From Candidatus Nitrotoga sp. AM1P (lineage in GTDB: Bacteria; Pseudomonadota; Gammaproteobacteria; Burkholderiales; Gallionellaceae), in NCBI RefSeq assembly GCF_013168275.1, contig NZ_AP019547.1:2728001-2792000 (forward strand): a DNA stretch of 64,000 nucleotides. Reading direction: 5' to 3'. The notes below the pieces were generated by a model that ran no database searches, was not told the DNA's origin, and worked only from the letters and a program-made list of their open reading frames with translations. Position 1 is the stretch's first letter; each line of letters starts with the position of its first letter. Below are positions 1 through 9,520 of this stretch, piece by piece. A program made the position numbers and the translations under genes.

Positions 1-191
1 TTGATGTTCTCCGGTTTGATTTCATCGCGCTGGTTGGTCGCGCGTGGCAAATCAATTTTTACGCTGTGGTTTATCACCGGAATTGTGATTATAAATATAA
101 TTAACAATACCAGCATGACATCGACTAACGGTGTGGTGTTAATCTCCGGGTGAAAGTCGTCGTCCGTATCGGACAGAGAGCCCATTCCCAT
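1..191 (-). CDS. exbD: ExbD/TolR-type biopolymer transport protein, C-terminus cut by window edge
   Basis: Only the first 63 or so residues are in the window. They start [21 protein letters not shown] and run into a single hydrophobic stretch ([18 protein letters not shown]). The conserved Asp of ExbD/TolR sits at the start of that membrane helix in the motif [10 protein letters not shown]. ExbD works with ExbB in the inner membrane, using the proton gradient to energise TonB. The ATG overlaps the TAA stop of exbB by one base (TAATG), so the two are translationally coupled. The periplasmic domain lies beyond the left edge. Confidence 0.93.
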   Translation of the reverse strand, partial: MGMGSLSDTDDDFHPEINTTPLVDVMLVLLIIFIITIPVINHSVKIDLPRATNQRDEIKPENI

Positions 192-919
192 TATGCACTC
201 CTGACGGCGACAATTTTAGCGCCATTATCGCCGACAATCTCGGTACTGCAGGAACGGGCGCCAGTGATGAATAGCGCGTGTAAATCGAATCCGAATTTAT
301 TCAGTTTCGCAATAGTGGATTTATTACTTCGGACTAAAGCGTTATAGCCAAAAGTGGCCGGAATTGCTACCGCCAAGCCTAGCGCGGTCATAATCAATGC
401 TTCGCCTACTGGTCCCGCAACCTTATCGATACTAGCTTGTCCTGAAGTGCCGATGGATACAAGAGCGTGATAAATACCCCACACCGTACCGAGCAGGCCA
501 ACAAATGGTGCGGTCGAACCAACCGATGCCAATACCGCCATACCGGCTTGAAGTTTGCCGGAAGTTTCATCTATCGCTTGCCGCAATGACAGCGTCACCC
601 AATCGGTGAGTAATAGCTGGTCGTGCAAATGACCTTTGTGCGCAGCATGATGGCGCATGGCGGTTACGCCCGCGTGGGCGATATCGGAAAATGGATTGTT
701 GGTGCCAAGCGTGGCAACACCTTCAGTCAGGTTGGTAGTATCCCAGAATGCGTGACCGGCAGCATGTGATGCACGACGATAGCTTAAGAGTTGCAGCGCT
801 TTAGTGACAATTACGTACCAGGATGCGATCGACATAACGACAAGTATTGCAGTGACACCCTTGGTGATTAAATCACCTTGGATCCATAAACTTTCTAATC
901 CGTAAGGACTTGCTTGCAT
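191..919 (-). CDS. exbB: MotA/TolQ/ExbB proton channel protein ExbB
   Basis: About 242 residues with three hydrophobic segments, one near the N-terminus ([22 protein letters not shown]) and two in the C-terminal half. The C-terminal half carries the family signature [18 protein letters not shown] and then [23 protein letters not shown]. ExbB forms the pentameric proton channel that drives TonB. The ATG at 919 is chosen because an AAGGA ribosome site lies just upstream and the protein then begins [12 protein letters not shown]; the open frame runs further upstream but only into tonB. It lies 13 bases after tonB and overlaps exbD, so the operon order is tonB-exbB-exbD. Confidence 0.93.
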   Translation of the reverse strand: MQASPYGLESLWIQGDLITKGVTAILVVMSIASWYVIVTKALQLLSYRRASHAAGHAFWDTTNLTEGVATLGTNNPFSDIAHAGVTAMRHHAAHKGHLHDQLLLTDWVTLSLRQAIDETSGKLQAGMAVLASVGSTAPFVGLLGTVWGIYHALVSIGTSGQASIDKVAGPVGEALIMTALGLAVAIPATFGYNALVRSNKSTIAKLNKFGFDLHALFITGARSCSTEIVGDNGAKIVAVRSA

Positions 920-932
920 GATGATTCCTTCT

Positions 933-1679
933 TTAGTTATCCAAATGAAAGGTAATAGGCACAATGGCATAAACAGTGGTTGCTCTGCCATCTTCGATAT
1001 GCGGCTTGAACATTGCGCGCAGGACTGCTTGCCGCGCTGCTTCGTCGAGCCTAGGCGATCCCGATGTTTTTTGTACATCGACCCGCGTCGGGCGGCCCGC
1101 CTCATTCACCAATACGCGAAGGGTAACCCGTCCTTCTTCACCCATGCGTCTGGAGAGGGGTGGATATTCCGGTGCAGGGGCTTGTTGATACTCCACGCCG
1201 GTTGAAACAGTCTTGGGTTGAGAGGGAGGAGGTGGGGGCGCAGACGTAGGCGGGGCGGGCGCCACCGGTTCAGAGGGCGGAGCCACTACGGCCGGTTGAG
1301 GTGGGGCAGGCGGTTGCGGAGGAACGGGCGGTGCCGTGATGGCTTGTTCTGACGGTGTTTTGTTAATAACCGGAATTACTGGTGGTGGAGTGACAGTTTG
1401 CTTGACGACCGGCACTGGTTTTGGTGGCGTTGGCTGAGGTTCTGGCGGCGTTGGTTCTGGTGTATTGTCAACTGTGATTAAGCTGACAAATACTTCTTTT
1501 GGTAATCCTTGTTCGGCTTTTGGTAATGCTTGCTCGGTTTGGTAAAACCAGCCGTTCAGCAGTGCGTAGATAAAACCGAGGTGAAGCAAGATGATCAGCA
1601 GCAATGGTACTAGGCGCTTGACCTGTGGCCAAGTCATTATAGGGAGATGGGGTGCTGAAAATAATGATATTGCGCTCAT
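933..1679 (-). CDS. tonB: TonB energy transducer
   Basis: 248 residues. An N-terminal anchor helix (RLVPLLLIILLHLGFIYALLNGW, about residues 22-44) is followed by a periplasmic linker very rich in proline with Glu-Pro and Lys-Pro repeats (about 70-155). A C-terminal TonB domain follows, with YPPLSRRMGEEGRVTLRVLV and DEAARQAVLRAMFKPH. TonB carries energy from ExbBD to outer-membrane receptors for iron chelates and cobalamin. The first ATG (1679) has no good ribosome site; an internal ATG at 1637 gives MTWPQVKRLV, which is closer to typical family N-termini, so the true start may be 14 residues shorter. First gene of tonB-exbB-exbD. Confidence 0.92.
   Translation of the reverse strand: MSAISLFSAPHLPIMTWPQVKRLVPLLLIILLHLGFIYALLNGWFYQTEQALPKAEQGLPKEVFVSLITVDNTPEPTPPEPQPTPPKPVPVVKQTVTPPPVIPVINKTPSEQAITAPPVPPQPPAPPQPAVVAPPSEPVAPAPPTSAPPPPPSQPKTVSTGVEYQQAPAPEYPPLSRRMGEEGRVTLRVLVNEAGRPTRVDVQKTSGSPRLDEAARQAVLRAMFKPHIEDGRATTVYAIVPITFHLDN
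1655..1674 (-). promoter_or_regulatory. Weak Fur-box-like sequence at the tonB start
   Basis: On the minus strand the stretch reads GCAATATCATTATTTTC, which matches one half of the Fur consensus (ATCATTAT) well and the other half poorly. It would lie just upstream of tonB if translation starts at the internal ATG at 1637. Iron control by Fur is usual for tonB operons, but this match alone is weak. Confidence 0.25.
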
Positions 1680-1774
1680 GTGCCGTTTTTATATTGCAAT
1701 TGCCATTGCGCGGGATTAGCAAGAGGCTATTGCTTGTATTAAATATTAAGGCATATTAAATGAGAGTTGACAAG

Positions 1775-2554
1775 CTAAGAGGCTGGTTTAGCGGCATTCG
1801 TTTTTCGATCGGAGAAATAGGCATAGATTAACCAACCTAAAGGTAAAATACCAAAGCTATACGAAAGCCATTGACTATACTCACCTTCTGGTGACCAAGG
1901 CTCGGTGGCTACATGCCAATAAGCGTTATCGACCAAAGGTAATGCACCCGCTTCGGTAAATTCATGGAACGCATAGAATATTAATTGCAATGCAAAGATT
2001 GTCATGAAGACAGCGGTAAACTGAAAAAATTTCTGTAAGTTTATGCGTCGCCCAAATTTGACCCAAGCCCATGCGAGTAAGGCTGCCAGTAACACGCCAA
2101 TCATTGCTCCGATTGCCATGCTTGATGTTTCTGCTTGTGCCGCGAGTGAAGCAATCATGGTTGCTGTTTCGACTCCCTCACGTCCCACCATAAATGCGGA
2201 AAAGAAGAAAGCGATCATCCAGGCGCGGCTGGAAGACTGTTCCGATGCTTTATTGAAGCCATCGGTAATTTCTTTCTTCATAAACTTGCCCATCTTGCTC
2301 ATATGCACTGTGCAATAAATGACTGATACGGCAGCGACCAGTGCCATTATCCCCATCCAAAATGGAGAAATAGCGCCGATGCGAGCCAGCACTACCCCTA
2401 GCAATGCAGACAGTAGTAGCGCAAAACCCACGCCACTATGTACTGCAGGGATGAGTTCGCGACGGTTAGTTTGTGTTAAATAAATTAATGAAATTGCAAT
2501 GATCAAAAAAGCTTCCAAGCCTTCTCGAAAGGTAATCATCAGTGTTTGAAACAT
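1775..2554 (-). CDS. FTR1 family iron permease (EfeU-like)
   Basis: 259 residues with about seven hydrophobic segments. Both diagnostic RExxE iron-binding motifs of the FTR1/EfeU family are visible: REGLE at residues 10-14 in helix 1 and REGVE at 125-129 (GREGVETATM) in helix 4. The protein should carry ferric or ferrous iron across the inner membrane. A good ribosome site (GGAG, 6 bases before the ATG) supports the start. No efeO or efeB gene, which complete the EfeUOB system in E. coli, is beside it, so it may act alone or with a partner encoded elsewhere. It is co-oriented with tonB-exbBD but separated by about 95 bases. Confidence 0.9.
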   Translation of the reverse strand: MFQTLMITFREGLEAFLIIAISLIYLTQTNRRELIPAVHSGVGFALLLSALLGVVLARIGAISPFWMGIMALVAAVSVIYCTVHMSKMGKFMKKEITDGFNKASEQSSSRAWMIAFFFSAFMVGREGVETATMIASLAAQAETSSMAIGAMIGVLLAALLAWAWVKFGRRINLQKFFQFTAVFMTIFALQLIFYAFHEFTEAGALPLVDNAYWHVATEPWSPEGEYSQWLSYSFGILPLGWLIYAYFSDRKTNAAKPAS

Positions 2555-2980
2555 GACTTCTCCATTAAGGTGTGCAAGCCGATGGGTGTGGGGATCTCGG
2601 GTTTATTTGAGATTAGTATTTTTGCGACCAAGTTTAACTTGTTATGAGGGCAACCTAAAGCCTATCCATTTGGCCTATATGTGTTGATTGCTATCTCGCG
2701 CTTTTGATGAAATAAATTCTAATTCTTAAATATCGATAACAGAACTCGTATTAAAGCGGAAGCCAATGCAAGTACAGTGCCACCAGAAGTTTCATCTCTT
2801 TTTAGTTATGAATACTATAAAAATCCAAGAAATGTAAATGCGAATAATTCGCGCTTATTATCATCGCTATGGGAAGAAATTGCAAGTTTTTGCATTTCAG
2901 TGTAATGAGCAATGGAGGGTTTAGTTCCAGAATGGGCAAAGATAATTAATTCTAAGATGCATCCCTATGGTTATTCATTT
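2555..2980. other. Noncoding gap between the efflux operon and the iron permease
   Basis: 426 AT-rich bases with no supported gene. A 13-base palindrome (GCGAAT-A-ATTCGC) lies at 2840-2852 and a partial Fur-like stretch (cattattatcat type) next to it at about 2853-2868; neither is close enough to a start codon to assign. The promoter of the FTR1 gene should be here. No clear intrinsic terminator was seen for the efflux operon that ends at 2981. Confidence 0.5.
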
Positions 2981-4486
2981 TCAAGACGGTAAAGCTGGCT
3001 TAACGGCGGGTTGCTGCCACCCTCCAGCCAATGCCTTAAACAAGTCAGCAACTGCTGTACGTTGGGCACGCTCTGCATCTATACGGTTCAGTTCTGCTTG
3101 CAGGTAATTTCGCTCAACATCCAGAAATTCCAAGCGGCTGGAAATGCCTACTTTATATCGCAATTCCGCTTGCTTATGCGCTTTCGAAAGTGCCCTGCTG
3201 CGGGAGCTTTCGACTGTTAGGGTCTGGCGCGCAGATTCTTGTGCGAACAAAGCATTGCGCACATCGGCGAAAGCGCTGGCGACTGCCTGCTTATATTGAG
3301 CTAACGCCTGATCACGGCGAGATTCTGCTAACTTTACGCCAAACTTAATGCGACCAGCATTAAAAATTGGTTGACCAATACCAGCGGCGAACTGAAAAAT
3401 ACCCGCCGGTCCCGAAAATAGATTAGAGAGTGAGATACTTTCACTACCAAGATAGGAGGTTAAACTAATTGTAGGGAAGAATTGCGCGCGCGCTGCACCG
3501 ATACGTGCATTCATTGCTATTAATTTTTGTTCTGCTTCTTGTAGATCTGGTCTGCGCAGTAATAATTCAGCCGGTAACCCATCTGGTACCCAAACATTAG
3601 TAAGCATGGGTTTGCCACGCTCTAATTTGCCATTCATCACGTTGCGCGGTGAGCGGCCCAGTAACAGCGCGAGACTTGCTTCTTGTTGGTCACGAGCTTT
3701 AGTAATGGAGATAAGTTGTGATTGTGCAGTGTCAGCATCGGCCTCAGATTGGTGAAGCTCATATTCTGAAATAACTCCTACCTCGTGACGTTTTTTATCT
3801 AAGACGAGCCTTTCCTGACGTCCGGCTAATACTCGGCGTATAGCAGACTCTTGGGCATCAGCCGACAGCAAAGCAAAATATTGCTGCGCCACCTGTGCCG
3901 TTAGTGATAAGCGTACAGCATTGATGTTAGATTGGGTCGCAAATAGATCTGCACGTGAAGCTTCGCTGAGGCGGCGGAATTTTCCCCATAAATCCAGCTC
4001 GTAGCTGGCATCCAGGGTAACGCGCGAGAATTCCAAGATACGTACTGGAGGTATAAAAAACCCGGGGTTGATACTTCTTTTGGTGCGTGATTGAGCTCCA
4101 TTGGCGTTGAGTTTTGGATACTGATCTGATTCGGTTATTCCAAGTTGGGCACGCGCTTCTAATATTCGTGCAGTGGCAACTTGGGCATCCACATTATGAG
4201 TAAGTGCTTCATCTTCGATCTTATCGAGGACTGGATCGGCATATAAGCTCCACCAGCGTTCCCCCGCAGCATTTACTGGTTTGTCTGTAGCAGGGCTGAT
4301 AGCGCTTGGCTGGCTTACCCAATGTTCAGGCAAATCCATTTCCGGACGTTGGTAGTTTGGCCCAGCGGCGCATGCAGCTAGTAGCAAACCACTAAACAGA
4401 AGCACGAGCGATGTTCTGGCTTTCGTGAGATAGTTATTTGTGCAATGTTTCATATTAATAGATTGCGTAATTTTTGGGTTACGCAT
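2981..4486 (-). CDS. RND efflux outer-membrane factor, NodT/OprM-type lipoprotein
   Basis: About 501 residues. It has a lipoprotein signal with lipobox LLLAAC, then AAGPNYQRPEMDLPEHW, a standard opening for OprM/NodT channels. Two outer-membrane-factor repeats follow, with typical phrases such as SYELDLWGKFRR, LLLGRSPRNV and LLLRRPDLQEAEQKL. It forms the TolC-like exit duct. The start at 4486 is preferred because AGGAAG lies 6 bases upstream; it overlaps the end of the pump gene by 8 bases. A longer frame to 4543 lies wholly inside the pump gene. Last gene of the operon. Confidence 0.93.
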   Translation of the reverse strand: MRNPKITQSINMKHCTNNYLTKARTSLVLLFSGLLLAACAAGPNYQRPEMDLPEHWVSQPSAISPATDKPVNAAGERWWSLYADPVLDKIEDEALTHNVDAQVATARILEARAQLGITESDQYPKLNANGAQSRTKRSINPGFFIPPVRILEFSRVTLDASYELDLWGKFRRLSEASRADLFATQSNINAVRLSLTAQVAQQYFALLSADAQESAIRRVLAGRQERLVLDKKRHEVGVISEYELHQSEADADTAQSQLISITKARDQQEASLALLLGRSPRNVMNGKLERGKPMLTNVWVPDGLPAELLLRRPDLQEAEQKLIAMNARIGAARAQFFPTISLTSYLGSESISLSNLFSGPAGIFQFAAGIGQPIFNAGRIKFGVKLAESRRDQALAQYKQAVASAFADVRNALFAQESARQTLTVESSRSRALSKAHKQAELRYKVGISSRLEFLDVERNYLQAELNRIDAERAQRTAVADLFKALAGGWQQPAVKPALPS

Positions 4487-7400
4487 GATCGTCTTCCTGA
4501 TGCCGGCGTGGATGACCGGGGAAGATGCGACGAATGACAACAAAAAATACCGGCACTAAAAATACCGCCAGAACCGTTGCTGCTACCATTCCTCCCATCA
4601 CACTAGTGCCAATGGCTTGGCGACCATTAGCTCCTGCGCCTGTGGAAATAGCCAAGGGCAGTACGCCTAAAATAAAGGCGATCGATGTCATTAATATGGG
4701 ACGGAATCTTAATCGGCAAGCTTCCAGCGTAGCATCAAACAGACTGTAGCCACGCTCCTGCAGATCTCGCGCAAATTCAATAATCAAGATCGCATTTTTA
4801 GACGAAAGACCGATGATAACAATTAGTCCTACCTTGAAATAAACATCGTTTGGCATGCCTCGCAACGTCACGGCTAGTAATGCGCCAAGGATGCCGATGG
4901 GCACTACCAGTAGCACTGCCACTGGAATTGACCAGCTCTCATAAAGCGCTGCCAAGCACAAAAATACGGCAACTAATGAAAGGCCAAAGAGTAATATTGC
5001 CTGGCTGCCAGACAAGCGTTCCTCATAAGAGGTTCCAGACCATTCAAAACCAAAACCTGGTGGTAATTGGCTAGCCACTTGCTCCATCGCTGCTATTGCA
5101 TCGCCACTGCTCCGACCGGGAGCGGGTCCCCCGGAAATTTTCATTGATGGCAGGCCGTTGTAACGATCCAGCTTCGGCGACCCAACATCCCAGCGCGGAG
5201 AAGCAAATTCGGACAGGGGTACCATTGCGCCCTGAGCATTTCGTACAGGCAAGCGCAATATTTCCTCAGGTGATGTGCCTACGCTGGACTCTGCTTGCAT
5301 TTGGACCCGCAAAATACGGCCTGCACGCACGAAGTCGTTGATATAGGCAACGCCTAGTGCCGATTGCAGGGTTTCATTCAAATCAGCTAAATCAATGCCT
5401 AGGGCACGCGCTTTTAATCGGTCAATATCCAGCCGCAATTGTGGCCCTGCTTCTTGTCCTTCTGGCCGTACGCCTACTAATGCTGGATTTTGACCGGCTA
5501 GGCCTAATGCCATATTACGCGCTTCTAGTAGTTTTTCACGTCCCTGACCCGAGCGGTCCTGCAAGCGAAAATCGAATCCGCCCACAGCGGCTAACTCCGG
5601 AATGGGTGGTACGTTAATGGAAAAAATCATGGCTTGTTTGATGCGAAACAACGTCATGTTGGCGCGTTGGACTAGAGAAGAAGCAGAGTTTGCTGGCGCA
5701 GGACGTGCATCCCAGCCCTTAAGCCGAACGAAAGCAATAGCAGCATTCTGGCCACGACCAAAGAATGAAAAACCAGCCACGCCTATAACGTGTTCAACCT
5801 CAGACTGTTTAAGATAAAACTGCTCTACTTGAGTAAGAACCTCGAGCGTACGTTCACTAGTAGAACCTGGTGGCAACTGGATCACGCTAATAAAATAACC
5901 TTGATCTTCCTCAGGCAGGAAGCTGGTTGGCAAACGTGAAAATAGTCCCCCCACCGCAATCAGAATGACGGCATAGATAATCAGATAGAACCCGGTCTTT
6001 TTCAAAACGTGTCCCACGCCAGATTTGTAACGTTGGGTCGTTCTGCTGAAGAAACGATTAAACCAGCCAAAGAAACCCTTGTCAGGTTTTTTTTCATTTT
6101 CCGGTGTGTGTTTCAGCAATGTGGCACACAGCGCTGGCGCTAACGTTAACGCCATCAACATTGAAAAGGCTATAGTCAGTATCAGCGTTACCGAGAATTG
6201 ACGATAGATGGCGCCGACAGAACCACTAAAGAAAGCCATCGGAATGAATACTGCAATTAGCACCAGAGTGATGGCAATAATGGCATTTATAATCTGCCCC
6301 ATCGCCTTGCGTGTGGCTTCGCGTGGCGGTAGTCCTTCTTCGGTCATGATGCGTTCGACATTTTCCACTACCACAATGGCGTCATCCACCACAATGCCGA
6401 TGGCCAACACCATGGCAAATAGTGTCAAAGTGTTAATTGAGTAGCCTATAACGTATAAGCCCACGGTGGCTCCGATGAGAGCAATCGGTACAACGATAGT
6501 GGGAATGACAGTGGCACGAAGACTGCCCAGAAATAGATACATAACCAAAAAAACGAGGACCATCGCTTCTGCTAAAGTCTTCACAACTTCCCGGATGGAT
6601 ATTTCAACAAATTGAGAGGTGTCATAAGGCACCACCCAATTGATTCCTTTTGGAAAAAATTTGGCTAGCTCCGTCATCTTGGCTTTGACAGCTTTAGCTG
6701 TATTCAGGGCATTGGCGCCTGGTGCTAAGCGAATGGCTATGGCTGAAGACGGTTGACCATCAAGACGAGCGGCCACGGAATAATCTTGTGCCCCTAATTC
6801 CACCGATGCTACGTCTTTAATGCGCACTGTGGAGCCATCCGGGTTGGCGCGCACAATGATGTTGCCGAATTCCTCAGGGGATGACAATCTGCCTTGGGTA
6901 ACGATGACCGCGTTCAATTGTTGGCCAGCCATTGCTGGTAGTTGTCCGAGCTCGCCCATGGCAAGCTGTATGTTCTGCGCTCGTACCGCGCGTGAAACAT
7001 CGCCTGGGGTCAAGCTGAATGCATGAAGCCGTTCTGGCTGAAGCCATATTCGCATTGAATATTCGGTGCCAAAGAGTATTCCTTCACCGACCCCGGGCAC
7101 ACGGCGGATACTCTCCAGTAGGTTAGCCGCCACATAACTGCCAAGCGCAACGTTATCGTGGCTTTTATCTGGCGAAACAAGTGAGACGAACATCAAGTAA
7201 TTTCGTGCTGATTTCGCTACAGTTACCCCCAAGCGGCGCACATCCTCTGGCAAACGCGCTTCGGCACGCTTGATGCGGTTTTGGGTTTCGACCGAGGCAA
7301 TGTCCAGATCAGAGCCAGCTTCAAAGGTTAGTGTGATGGTACCGCGGCCAAGCTCAGAGGACGAATCCATGTAGAGCAAGTGTTCGATGCCGTTCAATTC

Positions 7401-7604
7401 CTGCTCAATCAAGGCAACGGAGGTTTCTTCAACTATTTGGGCGGAGGCACCAGGATAGCTAAGCGTAATAGCCAGAGCCGGAGGAGCTACAGCCGGATAA
7501 GAGGTAACCGGCAAGCTGCGTAGCGCAAGTCCTCCGCCAAGCAGGATTGCTAAGGCGATGACCCAGGCAAAGATGGGACGGTCTATAAAGAAATTAGCTA
7601 ACAC
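4479..7604 (-). CDS. RND multidrug efflux pump, inner-membrane HAE1 type (AcrB/MexB-like)
   Basis: 1041 residues, the usual length of HAE1 pumps. It begins with a GTG (MLANFFIDRPIFAWVIALAILLGG) behind a GAGGG ribosome site. The proton-relay residues are intact: paired Asp in GIVVDDAIVVVENVER (about residues 405-407) and Lys in GLSSKNAILIIEFARDL (about 935). It takes drugs from the inner membrane and periplasm and pushes them into the outer-membrane channel using the proton gradient. It lies 9 bases after the adaptor gene and overlaps the channel gene. Substrates cannot be told from sequence. Confidence 0.96.
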   Translation of the reverse strand: MLANFFIDRPIFAWVIALAILLGGGLALRSLPVTSYPAVAPPALAITLSYPGASAQIVEETSVALIEQELNGIEHLLYMDSSSELGRGTITLTFEAGSDLDIASVETQNRIKRAEARLPEDVRRLGVTVAKSARNYLMFVSLVSPDKSHDNVALGSYVAANLLESIRRVPGVGEGILFGTEYSMRIWLQPERLHAFSLTPGDVSRAVRAQNIQLAMGELGQLPAMAGQQLNAVIVTQGRLSSPEEFGNIIVRANPDGSTVRIKDVASVELGAQDYSVAARLDGQPSSAIAIRLAPGANALNTAKAVKAKMTELAKFFPKGINWVVPYDTSQFVEISIREVVKTLAEAMVLVFLVMYLFLGSLRATVIPTIVVPIALIGATVGLYVIGYSINTLTLFAMVLAIGIVVDDAIVVVENVERIMTEEGLPPREATRKAMGQIINAIIAITLVLIAVFIPMAFFSGSVGAIYRQFSVTLILTIAFSMLMALTLAPALCATLLKHTPENEKKPDKGFFGWFNRFFSRTTQRYKSGVGHVLKKTGFYLIIYAVILIAVGGLFSRLPTSFLPEEDQGYFISVIQLPPGSTSERTLEVLTQVEQFYLKQSEVEHVIGVAGFSFFGRGQNAAIAFVRLKGWDARPAPANSASSLVQRANMTLFRIKQAMIFSINVPPIPELAAVGGFDFRLQDRSGQGREKLLEARNMALGLAGQNPALVGVRPEGQEAGPQLRLDIDRLKARALGIDLADLNETLQSALGVAYINDFVRAGRILRVQMQAESSVGTSPEEILRLPVRNAQGAMVPLSEFASPRWDVGSPKLDRYNGLPSMKISGGPAPGRSSGDAIAAMEQVASQLPPGFGFEWSGTSYEERLSGSQAILLFGLSLVAVFLCLAALYESWSIPVAVLLVVPIGILGALLAVTLRGMPNDVYFKVGLIVIIGLSSKNAILIIEFARDLQERGYSLFDATLEACRLRFRPILMTSIAFILGVLPLAISTGAGANGRQAIGTSVMGGMVAATVLAVFLVPVFFVVIRRIFPGHPRRHQEDDHA

Positions 7605-7613
7605 GTCAGCCCT

Positions 7614-8771
7614 CTATTTTTTCGCGTGGGCTATTGCCACTGGGGTATTTGCATTTGCAGCTTGATTTAAGGGGATGGGCTTCACAATGCTGCCCGGCCG
7701 CACTTTTTGCAAGCCGTTGACAATGACCTGTTCACCGCCTTTTAACCCCTCGGTGATGATGAAATCTCCACTCGCCATACTGCCCGTTTTAACCCGCTGA
7801 ACTGCCACCTTACTCTGGGGATCTACAATCATCACAAATTGTCCCTGTGCATCCGCTAGCAGTGCACGTTGAGGTATTTTGAGGGCGTTGTCGATATTCG
7901 CCTCTGGGAAGCGAATACGAACAAACATTCCGGGTAGTAGTTCTTGTTTAGGATTTGGGAATTCTGCCCGGAGTGAAACGCTATTTGTACTGGGATCAAC
8001 GGCCAAATCTGAGAACAGAAATTTGCCCGATTGGGGGTAGACACTTCCATCTTCAAGAACCAGCTCCACTCCAGCTGACTCGGTTCGCGTCAACTTGCCA
8101 GCTTTAATTGCCTGCTGGAGGCGGAGAGTATCCGCACCTGATTGCGTGAAGTTTACATAAAGAGGATGGACTTGCTCGATAGTTGCAAGTAGCGTGGCTT
8201 CGTTACGGCCTACAAGTGCCCCTTCGGTAATTTGGGAACGCCCTATGCGACCCGAAATAGGAGCGGGTACACGGGTGTTGTCCAAATCTTCCCGTGCCTT
8301 GGAAAAGGCTGCTTCGACCTGTTTGAGCTTGGCTTCTGCCAATTCATATTCTTGCCGGCTCACTGCCTTTGCGTCTAGAAGATATTTATAACGTGCCAAT
8401 GTCTGACGGGCAACCGCCACATCTGTTTTGGACGCATCATGGGTTGTCTGATAGTTGCGTGAAAAAATCTGATACAGCGAATTTCCCTCTTTAACATTGC
8501 TGCCTTCGGTAAATTTTCGTTTTTCAACCACTCCTTCCACTCTCGCTCGTACTTGGGCTGTACGATATGCTTGCAGGCGACCGGGCAAATCTTGAGTGAG
8601 AACTACTGAGCTTCGAGTAACAGTGATTACATCGACTTCGGGAGGCGGAGGGGTTGCAGCCGCTGCAGTTTTTGATTGACTGTCACCAGAACCGCAACCT
8701 GAAAGCAGTATGGGAAAAAATATGGCCGCACAAGCTGCCTTGCAAACTGACAAGAAAGCGTCTTGTTTCAT
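7614..8771 (-). CDS. RND efflux periplasmic adaptor lipoprotein (AcrA/MexA-like)
   Basis: 385 residues. The N-terminus is a lipoprotein signal ending in LLSGC at about residue 26. The split lipoyl/barrel-sandwich halves, alpha-hairpin (TDVAVARQTLARYKYLLDAKAVSRQEYELAEAKLKQVE) and beta-barrel (VRIRFPEANIDNALKIPQRALL) follow in order. The adaptor bridges the pump and the outer-membrane duct. A GGAG site lies 8 bases before the ATG. First structural gene after the TetR regulator, 107 bases away on the same strand. Confidence 0.95.
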   Translation of the reverse strand: MKQDAFLSVCKAACAAIFFPILLSGCGSGDSQSKTAAAATPPPPEVDVITVTRSSVVLTQDLPGRLQAYRTAQVRARVEGVVEKRKFTEGSNVKEGNSLYQIFSRNYQTTHDASKTDVAVARQTLARYKYLLDAKAVSRQEYELAEAKLKQVEAAFSKAREDLDNTRVPAPISGRIGRSQITEGALVGRNEATLLATIEQVHPLYVNFTQSGADTLRLQQAIKAGKLTRTESAGVELVLEDGSVYPQSGKFLFSDLAVDPSTNSVSLRAEFPNPKQELLPGMFVRIRFPEANIDNALKIPQRALLADAQGQFVMIVDPQSKVAVQRVKTGSMASGDFIITEGLKGGEQVIVNGLQKVRPGSIVKPIPLNQAANANTPVAIAHAKK

Positions 8772-8842
8772 GTATATCTCCAGTAAATCATTTTCCTCAG
8801 TTTAACCAAGTCATCCGTAAAAATAACAATCCTCCTAAACAT

Positions 8843-8862
8843 ATTCAGAATAATTTCTGAAT
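8843..8862. promoter_or_regulatory. Perfect inverted repeat before the efflux operon, possible operator
   Basis: Arms ATTCAGAA and TTCTGAAT are exact reverse complements separated by TAAT. The repeat lies between the stop of the TetR gene and the adaptor start, about 70 bases before the ATG. It could be a regulator site or a short AT-rich transcript-end hairpin; no run of T follows, so an operator is slightly more likely. Confidence 0.4.
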
Positions 8863-8878
8863 GGTTAAGCGCAGGTAG

Positions 8879-9520
8879 TCACGGACATTTGTTTTGAGCA
8901 ATCTGCTTCAAACCAGCAAGAGAAAATTCTCCGATATGTTTTGCAATCGCTTCGATTTCTTTGTGGTCATAGCTCAAATTTGGATGCAATCGCTGAATTA
9001 CTGATTGTCCGTGACGGTAGTACACGCACTGGCCGAAAATACTGAACACACAGCGGCGCAATTCTGCTTCACTGATCTTGTTACCCACGATTTCGCGCAC
9101 TAGGCTAGCGACAAACTGATGTATCGGTACGATGGCTTCCTGCACGATCTTCCCTAGTACTGGAGTTGGCTCCGCCAGTTCGCGTGCCATGAACTGGCAT
9201 TGCACTGAGAATTCTTTTTTATCCAGCAGTTGCATCAAAAAATCGTGGATGAAATTAAGTAAACGCACTTGGGCGCAGATGGAGTCTTGATTGATTTTTT
9301 TGCACAATGCTAGCAACGGCTCAAAATTCAAGGTGGCAGCGAACAAAGCTTCTTTACTGCTAAAATAATAATTCACCGCTGCAATATTTACTTCTGCATG
9401 ACGGCAAATTTCACGTACGGTAGCATTTTGAAAACCATTTTCCGAGAAAACCACACGGGCGGCCGCAAGCAAGCGTTCGCGTGTCTGTTCACTCAAGCTA
9501 ATTTTTGTTTCAGTAATCAT
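8879..9520 (-). CDS. TetR/AcrR family regulator, CecR-like
   Basis: 213 residues. The N-terminal TetR DNA-binding domain is clear: ERLLAAARVVFSENGFQNATVREICRHAEVNIAAVNYYFSSKEALF (about residues 15-60). The C-terminal ligand domain contains FMARELAEPTPVLGKIVQEAIVP and FSIFGQCVYYRHGQ, a pattern of the CecR/DUF1956 group. It most likely represses the RND operon that follows it on the same strand and releases when a toxic compound binds. No good ribosome site is visible at the ATG. The effector is unknown. Confidence 0.9.
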   Translation of the reverse strand: MITETKISLSEQTRERLLAAARVVFSENGFQNATVREICRHAEVNIAAVNYYFSSKEALFAATLNFEPLLALCKKINQDSICAQVRLLNFIHDFLMQLLDKKEFSVQCQFMARELAEPTPVLGKIVQEAIVPIHQFVASLVREIVGNKISEAELRRCVFSIFGQCVYYRHGQSVIQRLHPNLSYDHKEIEAIAKHIGEFSLAGLKQIAQNKCP